64,000 nt of DNA, taken from positions 189,112-253,111 of the forward strand of contig CASFTJ010000002.1 of NCBI GenBank assembly GCA_949297715.1, written 5' to 3'. Each line of letters begins with the position of its first letter. Position 1 is the stretch's first letter. Below the pieces are notes generated by a model. It had not been told where the DNA came from. It worked only from the letters and a program-made list of their open reading frames with translations, and searched no databases. Source of the DNA: an uncultured bacterium. GTDB taxonomy: Bacteria > Cyanobacteriota > Vampirovibrionia > Gastranaerophilales > Gastranaerophilaceae. The translations under genes were made by a program, and so were the position numbers. Positions 17,380-28,260 of this stretch are shown here, one piece after another.

Positions 17380-18777
17380 ATGGACATTTTGGAAGTAAAA
17401 AAAATATGGAGTGAAGTAAAGGCAGAGCTTAGAGATGTAATTCCGGCACATGCTTATTATTCTTGGGTTGAGGCAATTGAACCTGCAGGGTTTGATAATA
17501 ATATTTTTTCTTTAATAACCGTTCATCAATTGGCACCTCAAATAGTAAGACAAAATTATTATAGGCAAATTAGTGAAGCTTTTAAAAAACATTTAGGATA
17601 TGAAGTTGATTTTGATGTGCAATATGATGCTTCACTTGCAGAGAAATACGTAAAAGAGAAGAAAAAAGAGAGTTCCAAAATTAAACCTGTTCATGCAGAT
17701 GAAGATGAAGAACAGAAAAAAGTTTTGGATAATCTTTCGAAAATGCAATCTTTTTCAAATTTGAATTTAAAATATAAGTTTGAGAATTATGTAGTTGGAG
17801 AAAATAACAGATTTGCATATGCGGTTGCGATGGCGGTTGCGAAGAATCCCGCTAAAAAATACAATCCACTTTTTATATACGGCGCGTCAGGTTTAGGCAA
17901 AACTCACCTTATGCAGGCAATCGGACATTATATTATATTTAACAAGCCAAAATTGAAGGTGCGTTATATAAAAACGGAAGATTATTTTAACGAAGTTATA
18001 AAAAACATTCAATGCAGTGACAGAGTTTCAAGAATGGACAAGTTTCGCCAGAAATACAGAAACATTGATGTTTTGTTAATAGATGACATTCAGTTTTTGG
18101 AGTCTAAGAAAGCGACGATGGAAGAAATTTTCCATACATTTGACAGTTTGCACAACAACAACAAGCAGATTGTAATAACATCAGACCGTCAGCCCAAAGA
18201 TATTCCAACCCTTCCTGACAGGTTAAGAACGAGATTTGAAATGGGAATTATGGTTGATATAACCCCTCCGGATTTTGAAACAAGGGTTGCAATTTTGAAA
18301 AATCTTGCGGAACAGTCGGGATTAAATATTCCGTTTGAGGTTTTTGAATATATAGCAAATAATTTTATTTCAAATGTCAGAGAGCTTGAGGGGGCGTATA
18401 ACAGGGTAAGTGCTTTTGCTGATATTGAGGGAATTCCGATAACATTAGAGTTTGCCAAAAAAGTTTTAAATTGTGAAGCTTCTAAAAAAGAACTTTCAAT
18501 TGAAGATATAGCAAAAGCGACGGCGAAATATTATTCGGTTTCGGTAGAAGATTTTAAAAGCTCATCAAGAAACCAAAAGGTTTCCGGCTCTCGTCAAGTC
18601 GCTGTATATTTGTCAAGAATAATGACTGAAAACAGTTTTGAAAGTATAGCTGAGTTTTTTAATAAAAAGCACACAACAATGCTTTATTCTTTTGAAAAAG
18701 TCAGAGATGAATTAAAGACCGATAAAAAACTTGAAAAAGATTTAGCAGAAATAAAAGCCGTACTAAAGGACGCATAA
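17380..18777 (+). CDS. dnaA: Chromosomal replication initiator DnaA
   Basis: 465 residues. Domain I (about 1-85), a charged linker (about 86-115), the AAA+ domain with Walker A GASGLGKTH (about 169-177) and Walker B VLLIDDIQFL, sensor RTRFEMG, and a C-terminal DnaA-box binding domain (SSRNQKVSGSRQVAVYLSR, KKHTTMLYSFEKV). It opens the origin. dnaN, rpmH and recF are not adjacent, and I found no cluster of TTATCCACA-like boxes in the 53-base gap upstream, so oriC is probably elsewhere, as is common in cyanobacteria. ruvA follows after 3 bases. Confidence 0.97.
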   Translation: MDILEVKKIWSEVKAELRDVIPAHAYYSWVEAIEPAGFDNNIFSLITVHQLAPQIVRQNYYRQISEAFKKHLGYEVDFDVQYDASLAEKYVKEKKKESSKIKPVHADEDEEQKKVLDNLSKMQSFSNLNLKYKFENYVVGENNRFAYAVAMAVAKNPAKKYNPLFIYGASGLGKTHLMQAIGHYIIFNKPKLKVRYIKTEDYFNEVIKNIQCSDRVSRMDKFRQKYRNIDVLLIDDIQFLESKKATMEEIFHTFDSLHNNNKQIVITSDRQPKDIPTLPDRLRTRFEMGIMVDITPPDFETRVAILKNLAEQSGLNIPFEVFEYIANNFISNVRELEGAYNRVSAFADIEGIPITLEFAKKVLNCEASKKELSIEDIAKATAKYYSVSVEDFKSSSRNQKVSGSRQVAVYLSRIMTENSFESIAEFFNKKHTTMLYSFEKVRDELKTDKKLEKDLAEIKAVLKDA

Positions 18778-18780
18778 ATT

Positions 18781-19398
18781 ATGTATGATTATATAAAAGG
18801 AATATTTACATATAAAAACAGCACTTCCAAAGAGAGCTTTTTAACAATTGAAAACAACGGCATTGGATATTTGGCGGAAGTTACTGCAAGGGATTGTGCC
18901 GAAATCGAAAAGACCGGAATTGAGGGGAAATTATATATAGTTTTGCTTCATCGTGAAGACAAGATGTCATTGTGTGGTTTTTTAAGAAAGGAAGACCGAG
19001 ACATATTTTCGATATTGACGTCTGTTTCAGGAGTTGGAAGCAAGATGGCTTTGACTTTGCTGGATGAATTTCAGACTTCTGAGTTAATCGGTTTTGTAAT
19101 CGGGGGAAACCATAAAGAACTTACAAGAGCAAAAGGTGTCGGGCCTAAGCTTGCTCAAAAAATCATTTTAGAATTAAAAGATAAATTAATGAATTATAAT
19201 ACAACAGCCCCAATTGAGGTTAAGACTTCTGCAAATCAAAATTCGCAGGATATGGAAGATGCGCAAATGGTGCTAATGTCATTAGGTTACGAGCGTGATG
19301 AAATAAAAAATGCATTTTCAAAAGTTGCGCAGACATTGAACGAGAATGCGACAGCAGAAGACATTTTGAAAGAAACCCTCAAAATTTTGTCGGTATAA
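18781..19398 (+). CDS. ruvA: Holliday junction helicase subunit RuvA
   Basis: 205 residues. OB-fold N-terminal domain (MYDYIKGIFTYKN), tandem helix-hairpin-helix motifs (SVSGVGSKMALTLLDEF, KGVGPKLAQKIILELKDKL), and the C-terminal domain III (about 158-205) that touches RuvB. It binds four-way junctions during recombination repair. Starts 3 bases after dnaA and must share its transcript. ruvB is not in the window. Confidence 0.96.
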   Translation: MYDYIKGIFTYKNSTSKESFLTIENNGIGYLAEVTARDCAEIEKTGIEGKLYIVLLHREDKMSLCGFLRKEDRDIFSILTSVSGVGSKMALTLLDEFQTSELIGFVIGGNHKELTRAKGVGPKLAQKIILELKDKLMNYNTTAPIEVKTSANQNSQDMEDAQMVLMSLGYERDEIKNAFSKVAQTLNENATAEDILKETLKILSV

Positions 19399-19414
19399 AT
19401 TTTTTGTAATTTTT

Positions 19415-20398
19415 TTAATATGCGATAGCAAACAGATATATAAATGCTGCAATAGCCATTGCCGGCCCAAACGGAAGTACCATTATATCTCCGTCCTCTT
19501 TAATGCCTCTAATAACTCTCCAGCAGGTATAAAGTCCGATTAAAAGTAAGATTACGGAAGCTGCTATGCATAAAGCGAAATTATCAAACAAATCTGTTCT
19601 GCTTCCCAGATAAAATCCTGCAGCTCCAATAATAAATAAAACAAATGCAATAATAGTATTAAAATCTTTTTTCAATGCAAGTTTTTTGAAGAAATTCGGA
19701 ATTATAATACCGACTTGAATCGCAACGCTAATGGCAAGAATAATAAGAAAGTTCATAAATCCAAAACAAGCCCCAAGCGCCCCAGCAATAAAAGTATCTC
19801 CAACCCCGAAAGCTCTTTTTCCGACAAACAAGTTTCCGGAAAGAGCAAGAAGTTCCATCACAATTGCAGATCCTATTATTCCAAGAATAGAAATTGTAAT
19901 CGGCAAAGCCATAATATTTTCAAAATTTAACGGAAAATCTCCGTAAGTTTTAAATACATTAAAAGTTAAATAGCTGTTGTAAATAATACCGATAATTATA
20001 AGAAAAACAGCGTGCCCTGCACAAATAACTCTTTCTTTGAAATCAGTCGCCGACATAACAATAAGCACACAGCAGCAGATGAATATAAATATTGAAGAAA
20101 TAGCAGGTCCGAATTTTAATAAAATTCCAACCATAGTAAGTGCTGTCAGAAGTTCTACAATCGGATACTGAATGCTGATTGGAGCGTTGCAGTAAGCACA
20201 TTTCCCTCTTAAGAACAGGTAAGATAAAATCGGAATATTATGCCAAGGCTTAATTCTGTTTCCGCAATGCGGGCATTTTGACGGCGGAAAAACAATCGAC
20301 TCGCCGCTTAGACCTCTTAACGCCACAACATTTAGAAAACTTCCGATTATTGCACCTATAATAAAAGCGAACACAACCATAAAAATCAGAACTTCCAT
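19415..20398 (-). CDS. pilD: Prepilin peptidase (A24)
   Basis: 327 residues, about eight membrane helices. The N-terminal methyltransferase domain has both zinc-site Cys pairs, C42/C45 and C67/C70 (CPHCGN and CAYCN). The aspartyl protease residues are D119 in SATDFKERVI and D201 in FGVGDTF (GxGD motif). It cleaves the class III signal peptides of prepilins before the FTLAEV stretch and methylates the new N-terminus. The pilins in this window are its obvious substrates. It begins 2 bases after the sigF stop, with GGAG inside sigF, so it is the second gene of a sigF-pilD operon. Length is on the long side because of extra C-terminal helices. Confidence 0.94.
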   Translation of the reverse strand: MEVLIFMVVFAFIIGAIIGSFLNVVALRGLSGESIVFPPSKCPHCGNRIKPWHNIPILSYLFLRGKCAYCNAPISIQYPIVELLTALTMVGILLKFGPAISSIFIFICCCVLIVMSATDFKERVICAGHAVFLIIIGIIYNSYLTFNVFKTYGDFPLNFENIMALPITISILGIIGSAIVMELLALSGNLFVGKRAFGVGDTFIAGALGACFGFMNFLIILAISVAIQVGIIIPNFFKKLALKKDFNTIIAFVLFIIGAAGFYLGSRTDLFDNFALCIAASVILLLIGLYTCWRVIRGIKEDGDIMVLPFGPAMAIAAFIYLFAIAY

Positions 20399-20400
20399 AT

Positions 20401-21177
20401 CTATTCTCCGCTGTTTTTAATCATTTCATACATTTTGCTTAAAGCTTTTTTAAGTCTTCTGGAAACCTGCATCTGCGACATATTCATTTTTTCGGAAATT
20501 TCTCTTTGGTTCAAGTCCTGATAATAGCTTAATTCAATAATTTCTCTAAGTTCCGGCGGAAGCTTTTGAATAGTGCTGGAAAGCATAATCTTATTTTCAT
20601 AAGCGTTCATAAATTCCTGATAATCATTTGCCGGAATTTTATCGAGAAGCGAAATATCCTCATCATCCTGAACTAATGATTGGTCAAGAGAAAGTGTGCT
20701 TTTGCATCTTTCAATTTCCGTAACTTCATTAATCTTTGCAACAGGTAATGACAAATAATCTGCGATTTGATCGTTTGTCGGATCTTCAATGCCGGATTCG
20801 TTTAATTTCTTTTTTGCATTGTTTATCTTAAACATTAATTCCTGAAGTTCTCTCGGAGCCTTAATTATAGAGGCCTTATCCCTCAAGTAATGTTTGATTT
20901 CACCCTTAATAAAATACGTTGCGTAAGTCCTGAATTTTGTATTCATATCGAGCCGGTAAAATTCAATAGCTTTAATAAGCCCCAAAGAGCCGACCTGAAT
21001 TAAATCTTCATTAGATATTCCCGATTGAAGCGCAATAGTATTTGCAATTTTTTTTACAAGATCCATTGCTTCTTCAACTATTTTAAGATGCAGCATTCTC
21101 TTTTTCTTTTCGTCTTTTGCGTTTTTAAACGAAATAAGCAATATATCTAATTCTTCGTATTGTTTTTCCTGTGCCAC
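20401..21177 (-). CDS. sigF: SigF/SigB-type (group 3) sigma factor
   Basis: 258 residues. Region 2 (IALQSGISNEDLIQVGSLGL, FRTYATYFIKGEI), region 3 and region 4 (LPPELREIIELSYYQDLNQR, MSQMQVSRRLKKAL) are present and match the SigF/SigB/FliA group. I take the GTG at 21177, because TTGGAG lies 6 bases upstream; a TTG at 21189 has no Shine-Dalgarno. In Synechocystis SigF controls type IV pilin genes and motility, so co-transcription with pilD suggests the same role here. No anti-sigma gene is adjacent. Confidence 0.93.
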   Translation of the reverse strand: MAQEKQYEELDILLISFKNAKDEKKKRMLHLKIVEEAMDLVKKIANTIALQSGISNEDLIQVGSLGLIKAIEFYRLDMNTKFRTYATYFIKGEIKHYLRDKASIIKAPRELQELMFKINNAKKKLNESGIEDPTNDQIADYLSLPVAKINEVTEIERCKSTLSLDQSLVQDDEDISLLDKIPANDYQEFMNAYENKIMLSSTIQKLPPELREIIELSYYQDLNQREISEKMNMSQMQVSRRLKKALSKMYEMIKNSGE

Positions 21178-21199
21178 CGAAATCTCCAATTCTCTGTAT

Positions 21200-21205
21200 A
21201 TTATA
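21200..21205 (-). promoter_or_regulatory. -10 box of the sigF-pilD operon
   Basis: TATAAT on the minus strand inside GCTATAATATAC, 22 bases before the GTG start. The -35 is not clear, which could mean an alternative sigma factor. Confidence 0.5.
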
Positions 21206-21317
21206 GCATAATTTTTTTTAAATGGAAAATTTTAATTTAATTTAATATATGTGTATTCTAAAAATATATTTATGTTACTATTTAAGAATAGGAAAAGATT
21301 TTTACGGGAGCAGAATT

Positions 21318-23259
<1,942 letters not shown>

Positions 23260-23395
23260 AAAAATTATTGATTTAATTCAATAATGCTGAATATTTTTTG
23301 TACGGATATTAGTTTGTAATCACAGTGTTGATATTGACTAAGGCTTATGTTCATTGTATTTTTATAAGGCAAAGAATTTATTTGGGGAGATATGA

Positions 23396-24784
23396 ATGGA
23401 AGAAAATAATCTTAAAAAATTTACGGCAGTTCAGTTTTTGAACTTTGCACTCGGCTTTTTCGGACTTCAGTTTGCTTGGCAGATGAGAATAATTTTGTCG
23501 GGGCCTGTTACTGAAAGTTTGGGAGCTTCGCCATTTTTATACGGGTTAATCTGGCTTGCAGGGCCTTTTACGGGAATGGTTGTTCAGCCTTTAATCGGTG
23601 CAATTTCAGATAAAACAATTTCTCCGTTCGGAAGAAGAAGACCTTATCTTTTAGGCGGCGCTTTAATTGCTTCTATTGCATTATGGATTTTCCCGAATTC
23701 TGCAAATGTAGCTGATTTCTTTGCAAAAATAACTGGAGCTCATTTGCCTGAGCTTACGGCATTATTAATCGCTGCAATTATGATCTGGGTTATTGATGCT
23801 TGTATTAATATTGCTCAAGGTCCTTATAGAGCTTTGATTCCGGATGTCCTTCCGCCGGAACAGCATTCGATTGCAAATTCTTTTATATCTCTTGCAATAG
23901 GTTTGGGTTCTGTTGTGGCTGCAGGTACGGCACCTTTCTTAAAGCTGGTGTTTGATTATCAAATGTCTATCCCCGCTCAGTTTGTGATGGCGGCTTTGGC
24001 ATTTACTCTTGCGATGCTTTGGACTTGCATTACAATTAAAGAACATTCAATGAGAAAAGAAGTTGAATTGGCGCATACTGCTGAAAAACAAGAAGATTCA
24101 TTTATTGATTCGGTTAAAGATTTCTTTGCGCTTTCGCCTGAGGTTTCAAAGATTTGTCTTATGCAATTCTTTACTTGGATTGGTACAATGTGTCTGCTGA
24201 TTAATTTTACCCAGTTTGCCGTTCACACGATTTATCAGGTGCCTGATTTGTCGGCTGCTGAAGATGCTGTTAAGGCTATGTTTGCGCAGGCTGTAACTGA
24301 CGGTACTAATTTTTCATCAATTTGTTTTGCAATATTTAATCTTATTTGTTTTCTTGTGGCTATTCCTATCGGAATTTTGTCGGCTAAGTTCGGAAACAAA
24401 AAAGTTCATGTAATTTCTTTAATTTCAATGATTTTTGCATATTTAGGGCTTGCATTTGTTAAGTCTTCTATTGCGGTTGCTGTTTTTATGGGAATTGCGG
24501 GAATCGGCTGGGCAAGTATTTGTGCGTTGCCTTTTGCTATGCTTTCGCAGTTTATCAAAAAAGGAACCGAAGGTTCTGTAATGGGTATATTTAACATCTT
24601 TATTGCAGGGCCGCAAGTGTTTGTTTGTACGCTTGTTGCGTGGATTATTTCTAAGTGTTCTTTCGTTGTTGACGGAAACTTAAACCACCACTGGGAATAT
24701 GTTTTTGTAATCGGCGCAATTTGTCTTGCGGCGGCTGTTGCTATTGCGGCTAATGTTAAAGAAATATCCAAAATTGAGGAATAA
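23396..24784 (+). CDS. MFS sugar transporter, SLC45/SUT-like
   Basis: 462 residues, twelve predicted helices. The loop motif GAISDKTISPFGRRRPYLL and the NIAQGPYRALIPD segment match the sucrose/maltose-proton symporter (SLC45/GPH-like) branch. It should import a di- or monosaccharide across the inner membrane, useful to a fermenting gut organism. ATG after GGGGAGATATGA. Transcribed alone, ending at the hairpin near 24847-24878. The exact sugar is not readable. Confidence 0.85.
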   Translation: MEENNLKKFTAVQFLNFALGFFGLQFAWQMRIILSGPVTESLGASPFLYGLIWLAGPFTGMVVQPLIGAISDKTISPFGRRRPYLLGGALIASIALWIFPNSANVADFFAKITGAHLPELTALLIAAIMIWVIDACINIAQGPYRALIPDVLPPEQHSIANSFISLAIGLGSVVAAGTAPFLKLVFDYQMSIPAQFVMAALAFTLAMLWTCITIKEHSMRKEVELAHTAEKQEDSFIDSVKDFFALSPEVSKICLMQFFTWIGTMCLLINFTQFAVHTIYQVPDLSAAEDAVKAMFAQAVTDGTNFSSICFAIFNLICFLVAIPIGILSAKFGNKKVHVISLISMIFAYLGLAFVKSSIAVAVFMGIAGIGWASICALPFAMLSQFIKKGTEGSVMGIFNIFIAGPQVFVCTLVAWIISKCSFVVDGNLNHHWEYVFVIGAICLAAAVAIAANVKEISKIEE

Positions 24785-24846
24785 AATTCTTTATCAGAGT
24801 TTTGTATAAGTTGGATTTTATTTGTTTAAATTTTTTATTGCATACA

Positions 24847-24878
24847 AAAAAAACAGGATTTTTTAATCCTGCTTTTTT
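24847..24878. terminator. Bidirectional terminator
   Basis: CAGGATT and AATCCTG stem, flanked by an A-run and a T-run, between the convergent MFS gene and the winged-helix gene. Confidence 0.85.
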
Positions 24879-24898
24879 GTGTTTTATATTGGAGTTAT

Positions 24899-25615
24899 TT
24901 ACACATGCAAAACAAATCCGCCTTTATCAGCGTTGTTGAGTTTATCTCCGTCAATTTTTGCACGAAGATTTTTAATGTATTTGTAAACATAATCTCTCGG
25001 CAATTCTAAAAGAGATGCCAAGTCTTTTGCGTATACGATTTTGTTACTGTTTTCTAAGAAATAATCGAAAACTTTTTGCTCTCTGTCTGTTAAGGCTTTT
25101 TTAAACACTATTCTTACTTCTTCTCTTAAACTGTCAGCCTTTGTTGAGGTAGTTTTAGAAGATGTTTTTAATGTTTTTGCTGCCTTCTCAGTTTTTGTTT
25201 GTTTAGCAGCTTTGGTTGTTTTTGCAGCTTTTGTTTTCTTTTCAGGCTTGACTGTTTTTGTTATTTTTGCTGCGGCTGCTTTTTTCGCTGTATGAGCTTT
25301 TGCTGCCTTCTCAACTTCTTCTTTTACATCAGCATCAATTTTTATGTTAGAAATAGAAAATGGCGACGGAGCAATTTCTCTTTCTCTTTCAAATGCTCGG
25401 TCTGCTATTGTGCTTAGCCTTTCTGCTTTTGAGGGCATCCAGTCGTCTGATGTTGAAACTACAGGTTTGCCCTTTAAAACTATATCAACCAAATCGTTTG
25501 TCGGTTTTGCTTCTTCAATCTTTTTTCCCAACCTTGCCGCAAATTCTTCTAATGTAATCTTTTCTAATGAGCTTCTCCATTGTTTTATCTCTTCTTTGCT
25601 CAGGTATTCAGACAT
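24899..25615 (-). CDS. Winged-helix protein with a histone H1-like Ala/Lys/Thr tail
   Basis: 238 residues in three parts: an acidic N-terminal region (about 1-105) with no known fold; an Ala/Lys/Thr-rich stretch (about 106-162, repeats of the KAAKTTKAAK kind) like the tails of histone H1 or bacterial HU-linker proteins; and a C-terminal winged-helix domain (LTDREQKVFDYFLENSNKIV, then LELPRDYVYKYIKNLRAKI) close to OmpR/PhoB effector domains. There is no receiver domain. I infer a DNA-binding, perhaps nucleoid-shaping regulator. ATG after AAGGAG. Confidence 0.75.
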   Translation of the reverse strand: MSEYLSKEEIKQWRSSLEKITLEEFAARLGKKIEEAKPTNDLVDIVLKGKPVVSTSDDWMPSKAERLSTIADRAFEREREIAPSPFSISNIKIDADVKEEVEKAAKAHTAKKAAAAKITKTVKPEKKTKAAKTTKAAKQTKTEKAAKTLKTSSKTTSTKADSLREEVRIVFKKALTDREQKVFDYFLENSNKIVYAKDLASLLELPRDYVYKYIKNLRAKIDGDKLNNADKGGFVLHV

Positions 25616-25769
25616 TAACTAATCTCCTTTTACTACACTATAATTCGTTCACTAACTATTCTTAATGTACCATAAATTCTGTGTTGTGGCGCAAAATGTT
25701 TCGGTACGTAAATTTTTATGTTTATTAGTTTACAAAGTATTGAAAAACTCTTTGTAAAGTAGTTCTTAT

Positions 25770-26441
25770 TTAGTACATAACTCCTGAATCAAGGATTTTC
25801 TGCACTTCAGACTGCATAATTATATGAATTTCAGCTATCGGTTTTGTTCCGTCTATGCTTATGAAGTTGTAAGTGTTTTTCATATTGTTATATTCTTCAA
25901 GACATTTTTTCTGATAGATTTCAAAACTTTTGTAAAAGTCTGTTGAAAATCCGACATCTCTGCCGCTTTCGTAAAAATCCAGTCCTGTTGTTCCGATTAT
26001 GCGTTTCAGAAGAACGTCAACCGGCATATCAAGGTAAAAGATTAAATCAGGTTCAGGCGCATATTCGTACAAGTTTTTAACCCATTCTATATCCTGCCCT
26101 CTTACGACATCTCGGGCAAGCGCCGTATAATAATATCTGTCCAGAAGTACGATAAATCCTGATTTTAAGGCGGGTATTATTGTGTTTTCAAGTCTGTCTG
26201 CAAAATCTGCGGCATATAGAAGGCTGTAAGTTGTTGCATTCAATAAATTCCTGTCTTTTGCATCATCTATAACTTTTGCAATCAACCTTGAAGTCTTCCA
26301 TTCTGAAACCATTACACCGTAAGATTGATCTTCGATTGAGCGCTTTAAAAGTTCAAGCTGAGTTGATTTTCCGCTTCCGTCCGTTCCTTCTATTACTATT
26401 AAAAGCCCGTCGTAGTTATGTTTTTTCTTGAATTTTTCCAT
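25770..26441 (-). CDS. Thymidylate kinase-like protein, paralogue 1
   Basis: 223 residues. P-loop EGTDGSGKSTQ (about 19-29) and the DRYYYTALARD motif identify the TMP-kinase family, which phosphorylates dTMP to dTDP. The usual EPGGT substrate loop after strand 2 is replaced by SEWKTSRLI, and the FYESGRD region stands where family members have the LID. The substrate may therefore differ. Its ATG overlaps the stop of the neighbouring paralogue by one base (TAATG). The inverted repeat TTTACAAAG/CTTTGTAAA at 25729-25758 lies just past its stop. Confidence 0.85.
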   Translation of the reverse strand: MEKFKKKHNYDGLLIVIEGTDGSGKSTQLELLKRSIEDQSYGVMVSEWKTSRLIAKVIDDAKDRNLLNATTYSLLYAADFADRLENTIIPALKSGFIVLLDRYYYTALARDVVRGQDIEWVKNLYEYAPEPDLIFYLDMPVDVLLKRIIGTTGLDFYESGRDVGFSTDFYKSFEIYQKKCLEEYNNMKNTYNFISIDGTKPIAEIHIIMQSEVQKILDSGVMY

Positions 26442-27115
26442 TAAATCTCAACTCCTTTTGCTTTTAAAACTTCTCTCAAAAGTTCTCTGATTTTGGTTTG
26501 TTTTTTGTGGATTGATTCTGTTGCATCTATTTTTACAAGCCCGAATTCGTCGACCATTTTTTGGTATTCTTTTATAACCCTGCTTTGAAAAATCATATAG
26601 CTTTCATAGGGGTCGTTGCTGAGTTTAAGATCCATTCCGGCTTCGTAAAATTTGGGCGCTCGATTTGAGCAAATCCTTTCCATTGAAGTTTTCGGATTGA
26701 TGTCAAAATATACTGCCAAATCCGGTTTAATTGCAAAATCATAAACCTTTCTAACCCATTGAGAATCAACCCCTCTTGCTACATCTCTTGCAAATGCGGT
26801 ATAGGCATATCTGTCTGCAAGAACTATAAAACCTGCCTTCAATGCCGGATCTATAACTTGTTTTAATCTGTCCGCAAAATCCACTGCGTGAAGAAGTGAA
26901 AAGGTTCTTGGGGATAGCATATTTTTTTTCTTTGCTAATTTTGTCGTCTTGCTTATTAATTCCGACGAATTCCACTCCGTGAATATGACATCTTGCCCGA
27001 TTGATTTCAGCCAGTCGCGAAGAAGCGCAAGCTGGGTTGATTTTCCGCTTCCGTCAATTCCTTCTACACATATCAGTGTCCCTTTTAAATTGTGTTTTTC
27101 TTTTAGTTTAGACAA
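26441..27115 (-). CDS. Thymidylate kinase-like protein, paralogue 2
   Basis: 224 residues, TTG start after AAGGAG. P-loop EGIDGSGKSTQ, DRYAYTAFARD, and FYEAGMDLKLSNDPYESY mirror the downstream paralogue; the substrate loop reads TEWNSSELI, again not EPGGT. The two proteins are alike over their whole length, so this is a tandem duplication that has had time to diverge. One may be the housekeeping Tmk and the other specialised, but the sequence does not say which. It lies between the YhaM-like gene and paralogue 1 in one operon. Confidence 0.85.
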   Translation of the reverse strand: MSKLKEKHNLKGTLICVEGIDGSGKSTQLALLRDWLKSIGQDVIFTEWNSSELISKTTKLAKKKNMLSPRTFSLLHAVDFADRLKQVIDPALKAGFIVLADRYAYTAFARDVARGVDSQWVRKVYDFAIKPDLAVYFDINPKTSMERICSNRAPKFYEAGMDLKLSNDPYESYMIFQSRVIKEYQKMVDEFGLVKIDATESIHKKQTKIRELLREVLKAKGVEI

Positions 27116-27138
27116 ATTAATAACTCCTTATTCTTTCA

Positions 27139-27972
27139 TTATGCCTCAAGCATAGACGCATTTATTTTGCCGAACTTGGCAGACATATTGTCTATTAGAT
27201 GTATCAGATAAAGTTCCGGTTCAAGATCTTTTTCATCCAAGTCTATTATTGCACCCCATTCTGATCTTCCGTGATGTGCTGCAATCATTTTGGCTATTTC
27301 TTTAAAGCCTTTGGTCATACATATTGAAAATCCGTACTGCGAATGCGTCAACCATTCGTTGCGGAAATTTTCATCATAATCTATCAGTCCTGTTTCAAGA
27401 TCAATTGTGTATTCAAAAATTTTTCCTATATCGTGAAGTATGCAGGCTGCAAGTATGTTATCCCGATTAGGTTTGTATGACATCATATTTAGATTGATTT
27501 CAGCAAACTGCAGGCACTCTAACGTATGAACCATAAGACCGCCTATATAATTGTGGTGCATAAGCTTTGCCGCAGGTGCAATTTTTATCTGTTCTTGGTG
27601 TTCGGCAAAATAATCACTTATGAATTTTTTCAGTTCAGAATTTTGAATTTTTTCAAAATAAGCCGTTAAATTTTTATAATATTCTTCCCGCTCATTTTCA
27701 TCAAGTCCCATCTTTGCTTCTTTTACAAGCTCAAGCGAAGTTACAAGACAATTGTTGAATTTTTCATTAAACGAGCCTGATACTATTCTTAACTGATTCC
27801 CGCATCTGAAAAGCTTGCTGTCCATTCTGTTTAAGGCTTCTTCCCATAGTATGCAATTTAATAAAGAGCCGTCTTCAGTGCTTTTTAATTGGAGTTTGCC
27901 CATTTTTGTACCGGCTTTGGTGTCGCCTATTGAAAATATTACTACCTCATATATTATATCTCTGCTGAACAT
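27139..27972 (-). CDS. YhaM-like 3'-5' exoribonuclease (OB + HD)
   Basis: 277 residues. An N-terminal OB-fold-like region (about 1-90, GKLQLKSTEDGSLLNCILWE) precedes an HD phosphohydrolase domain with HHNYIGGLMVHTLE, ILHDIGK and AAHHGRSEWG. This is the YhaM/Cbf1 layout, a metal-dependent exonuclease acting on RNA or single-stranded DNA. It is slightly shorter than Bacillus YhaM. First gene of an operon with the two TMP-kinase paralogues; ATG after AAGAAGGA. Confidence 0.85.
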   Translation of the reverse strand: MFSRDIIYEVVIFSIGDTKAGTKMGKLQLKSTEDGSLLNCILWEEALNRMDSKLFRCGNQLRIVSGSFNEKFNNCLVTSLELVKEAKMGLDENEREEYYKNLTAYFEKIQNSELKKFISDYFAEHQEQIKIAPAAKLMHHNYIGGLMVHTLECLQFAEINLNMMSYKPNRDNILAACILHDIGKIFEYTIDLETGLIDYDENFRNEWLTHSQYGFSICMTKGFKEIAKMIAAHHGRSEWGAIIDLDEKDLEPELYLIHLIDNMSAKFGKINASMLEA

Positions 27973-28082
27973 AAAAAATCCTTCTTAAATACTTTTATAT
28001 CTAATTCTATCATAAAGAATTAATATTAATAGATGATATTAAATTTTATATAGTATTAAATTATAATTTAGTTTAAACTAAG

Positions 28083-28104
28083 CGGTGTGTCGTTTGACGC
28101 ACCG
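28083..28104. repeat. REP-like palindrome upstream of pilin 1
   Basis: CGGTGTGTC and GACGCACCG around GTTT, one arm base changed. The 50 bases after it (GCAAG..TTGGTTAGTGCTTTTGTG) are shared with the copy at 36066. Confidence 0.75.
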
Positions 28105-28148
28105 CAAGTTTGGTTAGTGCTTTTGTGTGGCGCATAAAATCTAAATAC

Positions 28149-28177
28149 TTGTCAAAAATAAAAAGGATTGTTATAAT
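28149..28177 (+). promoter_or_regulatory. Shared pilin promoter, copy 1
   Basis: TTGTCA, 17 bases, TATAAT. The same -35, spacer length and -10 recur at 30815 and 36132, with nearly identical spacers and the same downstream GTAGCATAGAAAA leader. Confidence 0.8.
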
Positions 28178-28212
28178 AAAAGAGTAGCATAGAAAAAGAT
28201 AAGGAGCTGGAA

Positions 28213-28260
28213 ATGCTTGATATGATTGAATTACAGGGGGGGGGGGGCACCCGAGAATAG
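28213..28260 (+). promoter_or_regulatory. Phase-variable leader of pilin 1, G12, ATG out of frame
   Basis: AAGGAG at 28201 is 6 bases before the ATG at 28213, which reads MLDMIELQGGGGTRE and stops at TAG 28258-28260. The run of 12 G is 28236-28247. Removing one G would join this start to the pilin frame. Confidence 0.75.

Noticed and set aside
28226-28240. TTG codons at 28226, 34879 and 36208 as the real starts of the G-run pilins
   Set aside because: No Shine-Dalgarno precedes them, while the ATG 13 bases upstream has AAGGAG at good spacing (in pilins 1 and 4) and is the start used by the in-frame copy at 30879. Weak TTG initiation cannot be excluded.
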